A stretch of DNA of 64,000 nucleotides from Typha latifolia. Its lineage: Eukaryota > Streptophyta > Magnoliopsida > Poales > Typhaceae. Location: the NCBI GenBank assembly GCA_019914945.1, contig CM034113.1:4816850-4880849 (forward strand), written 5' to 3'. The first letter of the stretch is position 1. Each line of letters starts with the position of its first letter. The position numbers and the translations under genes were made by a program. The notes under the pieces were generated by a model. It worked only from the letters and a program-made list of their open reading frames with translations. It ran no database searches and was not told the origin of the DNA. Below, one piece after another: positions 56,378 through 64,000 of the stretch.

Positions 56378-56968
56378 ATGCAGTCATTGTCATCAACTGC
56401 TCCTTGTCGTGAAGGGTCGAAGGTCGCGTGGACGCCAGAAGAGGACGAGGCCTTGCGGATTCTGGTCAAGCATATCGGTCCCAAACACTGGTCGCTCATC
56501 AGCAAGTCGTTCTCGGGTCGGACGGCAAAGTCGTGCCGGCTGCGGTGGTGCAACCAGCTCGCGCCCGGAGTCGACAGCCGACCGTTCAAGGCGGAGGAGG
56601 ACGAGATGATCCTGAAGGCCCACGAGGTCTACGGGAACAAGTGGGCCGTCATCGCCCGGCTACTCGTCGGCCGCACAGATAACGCCGTTAAGAACCGGTG
56701 GAACTGCAACCTTAAGAAGCGTACTACTCACCATGATGGCGATGAGGTGGTGAAATATAGGTGCGACGATGATGATAGCAATTCTGGCTCGGAAGTGATC
56801 GACAACGCGGACGAAAGCCTACCTCCACAACTTCAATTATACCCTTTCTTTCCCGTATCTTCGAATTATGACAAGGAAGAGAAAAAAGCGGTTAACTTTT
56901 TGGACTGCGGAAAAGACGATTGTATAACTCAGATGACACTTTGGCCATCATTTTTAGAGTACTATTAG
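56378..56968 (+). CDS. R2R3-MYB transcription factor, single exon
   Basis: 196 aa from the ATG at 56378, chosen because the earlier in-frame ATG (56315) lies before the TATA box. R2 is about residues 13-63 (VAWTPEEDEALRILVKHIGP, W18, W38, W57, SCRLRWCNQL); R3 is about 64-114 (RPFKAEEDEMILKAHEVYGN, F70, W89, W108, GRTDNAVKNRWN). The spacing and the ISKS...GR..KSCRLRWCNQL and NKWA.IARLL.GRTDN words resemble the MYB44/MYB70/MYB73/MYB77 group (subgroup 22), whose genes usually lack introns, as here. The C-terminal part is short and acidic and ends FLEYY. I do not see the subgroup 22 C-terminal motif, so it may be a related, divergent clade. Expected role: nuclear, sequence-specific transcription factor. 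GC-rich coding DNA contrasts with the AT-rich flanks. Confidence 0.92.
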   Translation: MQSLSSTAPCREGSKVAWTPEEDEALRILVKHIGPKHWSLISKSFSGRTAKSCRLRWCNQLAPGVDSRPFKAEEDEMILKAHEVYGNKWAVIARLLVGRTDNAVKNRWNCNLKKRTTHHDGDEVVKYRCDDDDSNSGSEVIDNADESLPPQLQLYPFFPVSSNYDKEEKKAVNFLDCGKDDCITQMTLWPSFLEYY

Positions 56969-57190
56969 CTTGTTTTTCGAACTTCCGTTTTAAAATTTTA
57001 TATTTAATTAATTCTAAATTTTTAGAATATCTCCTTCTAAAAACATGATTTTGAAGAAGCACACGAGCAGTAATAGTCCTTTTAAACATGCTAACATTAG
57101 TTTATTGACAAAATTAATTTTTTATATTTAATTATAATTTAATATTATTATATTTTATCATATTTAAAAATTATTATATTTTATAGTAAA
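56969..57190. other. 3' flank of the MYB gene
   Basis: AT-rich, with AATAAA-like words. It probably holds the 3' UTR. No gene. Confidence 0.4.
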
Positions 57191-59640
57191 AAATAATAAT
57201 AATAAAATTTTATTTTACATGAATATATATTTATTAATAATCTTTGTAAAATGAGATTATGAGTAATATTAAAATATTTACACTTATATATATTTTATTT
57301 TAGCTAAAAATATGAGATTATTAATAATATTATATTAATTTTTTTCCATACTTAATTTTATTGTGTAACAAAGATTTAATTGTTGTAATACGTAGTTTAA
57401 GTAGTAACTATGACTTAATATTTAATTTGATAAAATAGTAGTTTATTAATCTTATATTTTTAATTTATTATTACATATAAAAATTATTTTAACAATAATA
57501 TAATTTAGAAAAAGATTATATCATTAAAATACTATATTATTAATAATTTAATAATATTTTTATTTAATATATAAGTATATAAAAGTAAAATAGTATTTAA
57601 TAATAATAATAATATACAATGAAATACTAGAGAAATAAATATGCAATATATGTAATGTAATGTTAAAGGGATAGATATACAATAAAATGTGATCAAAATA
57701 AATATGCAATACAATGTAATTTAAATATATTTTAATTTTATAAAATAATAATTTATTAATAATTTATTATTTTTTCATATTTAATCCTACAGATGTTATA
57801 CTCGAAAATAATATTTATTAATAATAATATGTTAAATATTATTATCTTTTATAATATTTTAAATATTATTATCTTTTATAATATTTTAAATATTATTATC
57901 TTTTATAATATTTTAAATATTATTATCTTTTATAATATTTTAAATATTATTATATTTTGTAGTTGAAAATAATAAAATTTTAGTTTAGATGGAACATATA
58001 TTTTTAATAATATTTTCAAAATGAGATTATTAATAATATTAAAATATTTATATTTTCATATATTTTAAACATGAGATTACTAATAATATTTTTTCCAAAA
58101 TTTCTTATGTTATCAAAAGATTTAATTAAGTTAATACATAGTTTAAATAGTTTATCTATGAGTTAATATTTAATTTAATAAAATATTAGTTTATAAATAA
58201 TTTAGAAAAAAAATTATGCAATGTTATATTAAATAAATTAATATGCAATGCAATGATATATTATATTAGAAAAATAATATAATTTAGAAAATAAAATTTT
58301 ATATCAATTAAATACTATATTAAAGAAATTTATAATATTTATATTTATATTTACATATGTAAAATAATATTTAATAATAATATTAATATGCAATTCAATG
58401 CTAGAGAAATACATATTCAATGCAATACAATGTGCAATACAATGCTAGAAAATAGATAGATAATACAATATAATGTTAGAGAGATACCTATACAATGCTA
58501 TGCTATGAAAATAAATATGTAATGCTTAAATGTGTAATGCAATGCAATGCAATAGATATGCAATGGTTGAATGTAATGCTAGAGAGATAAATATATAATG
58601 CAATGCAATGCTAAAGAGATAAATATGCTATGCTTGAAAACAATTTGACTATATTTTACTTTTGTAAAATATTATTTTATTAATATTTGTGCTTTTTTAC
58701 ATTTAATCCTATTAAAGTCAAAAATAATATATTACTATTATAAATACTTATAATATTATAAAATATTATTATATTTTATAATATTGTAAAACATGATTAT
58801 ATTTTATAATATTACAAAATATTATAATTTTTTATAATATTTAAATCTTATTATTTTTTATAATATTTTAAATCTTATTATATTTTATAATGTTTTAAAT
58901 ATTACCATATTATGTAGTCAAAAGATAATAAAATTTTATTTTACATAGAACGTATATTTTTAATAATCTTTCAAAAATGAAATTATTAATTATATTAAAC
59001 TATTTACACTTTCATATTTTTTATTTTAGATTAATACATGAGATTACTAATAATATTATATTTTTTCCAAAATTTCTTATTTTATTTTTATTTTTTAAAA
59101 ATCAGTAGGTTAATATAGTATAAATAGTAAAGATAGTATTTATCTATGATTAATATTTAATTTGATAAAATATTAGTTTAATTAATATTATATTTTTGAT
59201 GTTACTAGTACATAGAAAAATTATTTTAATAATAAGATAATTTATAAATAAATTATTATATCAAATAAATAGTATATTATTAAAATTTTACAATATTTAT
59301 ATATTTAAGTATATAAAATGAAAATAATATTTAATAATGACTTTTAAAATGTGCTTATGTTTATAAAATATTAAATTATTGATACTTTATGCTGTTTAAA
59401 TTAAATTTTATTTAATTAGTATAAAATAAAAGAATATGATAAAACATAATTATGATAAAATATTAATAAAATGTTTAAAAGAGATAAGAGATGAGTAATG
59501 AATTATGATAAGATGTTTGAAAGAGATAAGATACGGGTAATAAATTATAACAAGAGAGGTTTTATAAATTGGTATTTATGTTAGTATGTGGTATAAGATA
59601 TAATTTTAATAAATAGTATTTATATTATGTAATATGTCTA
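57191..59640. repeat. Extremely AT-rich tandem repeat, about three copies of 0.77-0.96 kb
   Basis: The block beginning AATAAAATTTTA recurs at 57201, 57971 and 58928, each followed by matching text (AATAATCTTT.AAAATGA, ATGAGATTA.TAATAATATT, AAAGATTTAATT..GTTAATAC). Copies differ by indels and by words of the form GCAATGCAATGCTAGAGAGATAAATATG (57620-58640). No coding sequence. Confidence 0.75.
57835..57960. repeat. 27-bp minisatellite, 4-5 copies
   Basis: The unit ATCTTTTATAATATTTTAAA plus TATTATT recurs at 57844, 57871, 57898 and 57925 with perfect 27-bp spacing, then a degenerate copy. Confidence 0.92.
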
Positions 59641-59654
59641 CTAGTGTTTAGTTC

Positions 59655-59765
59655 AGGAATTTGTTACGAACCGGAATAAGGAATTTGTTACGAATCGGCC
59701 GCAATTAATAAGGAATTTGTTACGAATCGGCCGCAATTAATAAGGAATTTGTTACGAATCGGCCA
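59655..59765. repeat. Tandem copies of the target-site/LTR-end junction
   Basis: AGGAATTTGTTACGAA(C/T)CGG occurs four times (59655, 59679, 59712, 59745), with spacer CCGCAATTAATA in the later units. Each unit joins the target-site sequence GAATT to the LTR terminus TGTTACGAA, so the junction was duplicated after insertion. Confidence 0.85.
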
Positions 59766-60322
59766 CAATGGTAATCAACGGATCCTTCTGAATTATATCG
59801 AGCAAATAGTGACCGAAGGTCAATTAGATCCTAGCTTGATAGCCCACTCTAGATGCTAGGTTTAGTTCCTGGTGTGAAGGGGGAGAAGTTTTGTAAAAGA
59901 GAGGAGTTAGAAGCTGAAAGAGGCGCTAAAGACAAGTAGAGAAGGAGATAAATGCCAAAACTAATTCTACTATTATCATAGTATGACTCTAATTATGTAA
60001 GAACTCCTCAACTAAGTTAAATAACTCCAAACAGCCCTAACAAATAAATTAACCAGTCTTCTTTATCTTCTCGGGTTAACCCTTCGTTTCGTAAGTCATG
60101 AATATAAAAGTTATAGATCTGGAGGTTAGTGACCTTATCCGATATTATTTGGATATGTGTAGAATATTCTGTAAATATTTTCTCAAAATTACTTAGAGCT
60201 GGAGTTAGCTAAATAAATAAAATCCTAACCTGCTAAACCAAATAACCAAATAAGATATTTAGACTCAATCCATTGAGCCTAATCTCCCTTTGATATGATC
60301 CGATCTGACCCGGTTCGCATCA
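59662..60322 (-). repeat. 3' LTR of the non-autonomous element
   Basis: 661 bp. Its outer end carries the tandem junction copies and has lost part of the sequence seen at 61240-61360. Confidence 0.85.
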
Positions 60323-61223
60323 ATCCACCACACTTCCGACCACTTTGTCCTCAAGGTGTCCATGGTGGTTTCTAAACCTTTCATATTTGCCAAATCATTC
60401 CCACCAACATTAGAGCCAAGTCCAAGAGCGCAAGACTTGCGGAGGAGGCCATGGCTCGACCAAGTGTAACATAATGTAGCCCGCTGATTGGTGCTCGTCC
60501 AATTAGTCAAGGCTAAGATTTAACTCACCCACAATCCAATATAGGCTCGAGTCTAGTCTAGGCCTTGTGCAAGGGCTGATCTGTTTAGGCTTTGGCACAT
60601 TGTTTATGGGCTAAGGAGATAGTCAACTTGATAGGCAGCCACAACCATAGGATCAGGTCGTCGAGGTATCGGATCCTCGATATCTTTCAAAGCTTCAATG
60701 CCCTCAATCAGCGGCTTGGGTGGCAATTGGTGATGGCTGACAACCGCTTTGGGATTCCTAGCTGTTAGTGTGGATAGCAAGGTCTCCTTTGATGGTGATG
60801 TATACCTCGGTAGTCCTTCGTCATTTGTGGAGGTGCCCTCGAGTGCAAGGGTGGTAAGTCAGTGTGGCACCCATGCGGTTCGTTGCGCTGTTGCCATGGT
60901 GCCTCCACGATCGGTCCTCGTCGGTTCCCCTCTTTAAGTAAGGGGTGATCTTCATGTCTTCGATGACGCTCAAAGGTACGCCTTAGAGGATAATGGTTCA
61001 TGTCAACAAGGGTGGCCTTGATCTCCAACAACATTTGTGCCATGAGTGCCAGAGTTTGCGAGAGATCGGGAGGGCCTTTCGTCCGACCTCATGAGCTCTA
61101 TCGAGATGGCGATCTTGACGAAGCTGTGTGGTCTGTCTCCATGCCTTGCTCGCTCGTTTGCTTTGCTGCCTTCGATCTTGTGGTAGCCATGACAGTCCGA
61201 GGAATGTTGGCTATGATACTAGT
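60323..61223 (-). pseudogene. Gag-like remnant inside the non-autonomous element
   Basis: The minus strand starts MATTRSKAAKQTSEQGMETD, HTASSRSPSR, then stops, and later reads SQTLALMAQMLLEIKATLVD (61058-61000). This resembles the first ~80 residues of gypsy Gag. The following text (60765-60510) is low-information and ends in a purine-rich stretch near the 3' LTR. No zinc knuckle. Confidence 0.6.
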
Positions 61224-61928
61224 TGTAACGAACCGGCTTAATCTGATCCGCAACGGTTCTGGACTCGATTATGCTCGTAAATTCCGAAGGGATCTACGAA
61301 CAATCTAACCAGAGAGCTTTCCAATGAATCCAAGATCACGGAATTCAGACGATTAGATCTCAAGATATCGACTAAATAGTAGCCGAAGGTCAATTAGATC
61401 ATAGCTTGATAGCCCACCAATGGCTAGATAGTTGCTAGGTTTAGTTTTTGGTGTGAAAGGGAAGAAGTTATTGTAGAAGAGGGGGTTAGAAGCTAAAAAA
61501 GACTGACCAAAGACTTAGGCGGAGGAAGAAGTGAGGAGAGAGAAGCCGCCAACGAATAGAGAGAAGGAGATAAAGACTAGAGCCAATTCCACTATCATTA
61601 TCATAAGACTCAAATTAGGGTTTCCTCCATCACCCTAAGAACTCCTCAACTAAGTTAAACAACTCCAAACAACCCTAACAAACAAATTAAACGTCTTCCT
61701 TATCTTCTCAAGTTAAACCTTATCCAATTGGTTTGATATTATTTAGATATGTGTACAATATGCTCCTAATATTTTACTAAAATTGTACAGAGTTGGATTT
61801 AGCTAATTAAATAAAATCCTAACCTGCTAAGACTCTAACTAAATCAGATAACCAAATAAGATAATTAGACTCAATCCATTGAGCCTAGTCTCCCTTTGAT
61901 GTGATCCGATCTGACTCGGTTCAAATCA
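61224..61928 (-). repeat. 5' LTR of the non-autonomous element
   Basis: 705 bp, aligned with 59662-60322 over shared blocks (CCGAAGGTCAATTAGATC, AGCTTGATAGCCCAC, TGAGCCTA.TCTCCCTTTGAT). Confidence 0.88.
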
Positions 61929-61933
61929 GAATT

Positions 61934-64000
61934 TTGTTATTCCTAAAGTGAACGACAGCTAAGAGAATCTGTAGAGAATCTTTAAAGGAATATTCTACTT
62001 TACCTCTAAAAGATATATAAAAGGTTTTAATGTGATCCTAAGCCTTTTATCATCTCATGAGGTTATTGGTAATCACTTTCCAGCTTTAGATAAAAAGATT
62101 AACTTCTAGGATAACTGAGATTTGAAATTTATCACATAAATTAAGTCGTAGAGATTGACGGGTGATATATAAGCTTCTTCTTAAGCAATATAAGTTTAGT
62201 GATTAGTTTGAATCCATAGTTTTTTTTTAATCTAATTTAGAGATTTTCTATATAAAATATGTTCAATATTTTAATCACATCTTTAGATAAATTTTTGTGT
62301 ATAAAATAACATCAAATAAAAACATTGATATAAAATATGAGCTTGTGAAGATGATAATGATACAATGTTAGTAAGAAAAATATTAACAAAATATTTAATT
62401 TATTGGGTTTAAAAATATATTGTAATCTCTTAAAAAGGTATTGTTTTTTTTTAAAAAGGAAAAATTGATATAAAATGAAAAGCACAATTTTCTCTTCCTA
62501 CTAAAAATAACGCAATAACACTTTGATCTAAAATAATGAAATTGAATGATTTTGCAATGAAAAAATGAAATAGAAAAAATTTGCATGGTGAAACATAACT
62601 TAGAATTTCCCCGCAAAGATTCGATTCCTATCCATCTCATATTATATGTTTAGATAACGCAATTAAAAATAATATATTTTGCATATATTTTTGACATTAC
62701 CCAAAAATAAGGAGATAAAATCTGATCCAAATTAAATTGCGATCTTTCTCATGTGCATATCTTGACATATATAATAAAAAAAATTAGATCTCTCATGAAG
62801 TGTCTTGTCTCTACTTTAGAGATTATTTTAGATATACAAGCATCATCTAGTTGAATCGGTTTTAGGGTTGTAATTCATGCAAATTTGAGGTTGTCGCAGA
62901 AGAGGTCTATATTCATTCAAAACGATCTGAGCTTTGTAAATTTCACAAAATTTAGATGAATATTCTTGATGACGTTCAAGATCTCTGTGCCACATCTCAA
63001 GTCATTTGGGATAGTAGATTGGGAAAAATAATTTTCAGAAGATCAAGACGACATTGATAAAATGCTGCTTTTGCTGAATTTTTAGATCTTTAATGAAAAA
63101 ATCCAAATCTTCATGTTATGTTCCTAGAAAAGAGTTACTGGAGGTAAGCTTGCCTGCAGAAAGTTCATGAACATCGAGTGCAGGGCAGAAGAGATCGATA
63201 GAAACGCATACATCATCTGCCAACTGGTGAACTACAAAAATATTTCTGATATCTGACTTGTCTTCATCAATAAGTTGGATGTTCCAGCAGGAAGATAGGA
63301 AGGTTGATTATTCCAAAATATGTTATTTTATATCATAGAGTCAGGATGTTAGTTGGTGTTGCATGCCCTATCACTAATGTTAGATATATAAAAATATTTA
63401 GAAGTCAACCTAATCATTTCAAGAGAGCACGACATAATTAGAGTAATAGAAAGGTAACTAAGTATTTGACCGTCGAAGCCACGTTAAGATAAGCGGTTGA
63501 CCGTGCGCTGACCTCTTCCTCTCTTCCTCTCTTTCCTCGTCTCTTGCAGTTAGTTGCAAGAGATGGGAGAGATAGCCGCCAGAATGGAGTTCAAATTCTA
63601 CTGCGGGCCCCTCCCCCTCGTCTCTTTAAAATTCAACCCTTTCAATCCTTTATCTTTTCGCTGCCGCTCTCTTCTTCCTCATTCCTTGTTCTCTCTCTTA
63701 TTTGTTTCGTTCCGTCCAAGACCTTAACAAGTGCCATGGATCACCGGAGCATTGATAGACCAAATCAAAACTCCTAATCCAATCCGCAGGTCAACTTCTA
63801 TCTCCCGTTGCATTTAATTTGAATATTGTTTAGTAAATCATAGTTAAATCCTAGCCTTCGTCGACGACTTTGGGTTGACCACCCACCAGTTTGAAAAGTT
63901 TTCCTGCATCAACCCCTTATTGTGGGTACCAAATTTGGGTACCCATAGGGTGCGTGGGAGGCAATGCCATGTCACCTCCTACCGCCAGTTTCTTAGGCTG
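61934..64000. other. No gene recognised; possible LTR fragments
   Basis: AT-rich to 62760. Bases 62210-62270 (AGTGATTAGTTTGAATCCATAG) resemble copia LTR text at 21735-21765. From 63490 there is a CT-rich tract and a short frame MDHRSIDRPNQNS (63736-63777), then a GGGTACC-rich stretch at 63920-63950. This could be the LTR or leader of another element that continues beyond the window. Boundaries not supported. Confidence 0.35.

Larger units (their letters stand above)
59662..61928 (-). mobile_element. Short non-autonomous LTR retrotransposon (LARD/TRIM-like)
   Basis: LTRs 59662-60322 and 61224-61928, inverted relative to the + strand (minus strand TGAT..GAACCG(G/A)GTCAGATC ... CGGTTCGT(T/A)ACA). 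A perfect 5-bp target duplication GAATT lies at 59657-59661 and 61929-61933. Internal DNA is only about 0.9 kb: on the minus strand a degenerate PBS (CTAGTATCATAGCC, next to 61224), a gag-like start MATTRSKAAKQTSEQGMETD (from 61191) with stops, and LMAQMLLEIKATLVDMNHY. No protease, RT or integrase. It would depend on a related autonomous gypsy element. Confidence 0.88.

Noticed and set aside
1..64000. CRISPR arrays, operons, rRNA genes
   Set aside because: No regularly spaced identical repeats with unique spacers, no rRNA-like sequence; this is plant nuclear DNA with introns.

Overview
This is a window of plant (angiosperm) nuclear DNA. The evidence is a spliced nuclear gene for an organelle-targeted MORF/RIP RNA-editing factor, an R2R3-MYB gene, plant-type LTR retrotransposons with initiator-Met tRNA primer sites, and hAT-type and other MITEs. 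I cannot name the species. Only two protein genes look intact. Most of the rest is mobile DNA, much of it nested, together with AT-rich repeats.

Layout. (1) 1-2956: the 5' part of a Ty3/gypsy element on the minus strand, cut by the window edge. (2) 2957-9395: a broken tandem copy of the MORF gene. It is interrupted by a 3.26 kb solo LTR with a perfect 5-bp target duplication and probably by a long-TIR MITE, and its last exon is gone. (3) 10226-14118: the intact four-exon MORF8/RIP1-like gene (447 aa). (4) 15.6-16.2 kb: unrecognised minus-strand coding-like remnants. (5) 16.3-18.2 kb: a degraded LTR holding the 3' end of a chromodomain gypsy element. (6) 18376-31767: a + strand gypsy element of the same family as (1). 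A 7.9 kb Ty1/copia SIRE-like element (20841-28728) sits inside its gag-protease region, with a 5-bp target duplication. (7) 31.8-37.9 kb: hAT and gag remnants, AT-rich tandem and inverted repeats, and a hAT-like TIR element. (8) 38103-40363: a second solo LTR with a perfect 5-bp target duplication, next to a copia RNase H remnant. (9) 41.6-42.4 kb: a second long-TIR MITE and a short tandem repeat. (10) 43.3-56.0 kb: an AT-rich, intron-like minus-strand region made of diverged tandem duplications. It is interrupted by a 600-bp hAT MITE with a perfect 8-bp target duplication and by a scrambled gypsy pol remnant (48.5-52.5 kb). (11) 55971-56332: a short region with divergent TATA boxes, a G-box, an inverted CCAAT and a heat-shock-element-like site. 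(12) 56378-56968: the R2R3-MYB gene. (13) 57.0-59.6 kb: extremely AT-rich tandem repeats. (14) 59662-61928: a short non-autonomous LTR element with a perfect 5-bp target duplication. (15) 61.9-64.0 kb: no gene recognised.

The two intact genes have no evident functional link. The MORF protein should work with PPR proteins in organellar C-to-U RNA editing. The MYB is a probable nuclear transcription factor related to the MYB44/MYB73 group. The most unusual signal is a palindromic motif, GCGTTCGAACGC and decayed variants. It is clustered in the LTRs of both the gypsy and the copia family here, which are otherwise unrelated. The most interesting unexplained region is the repeated minus-strand block at 43.3-56 kb with its stress-type promoter.
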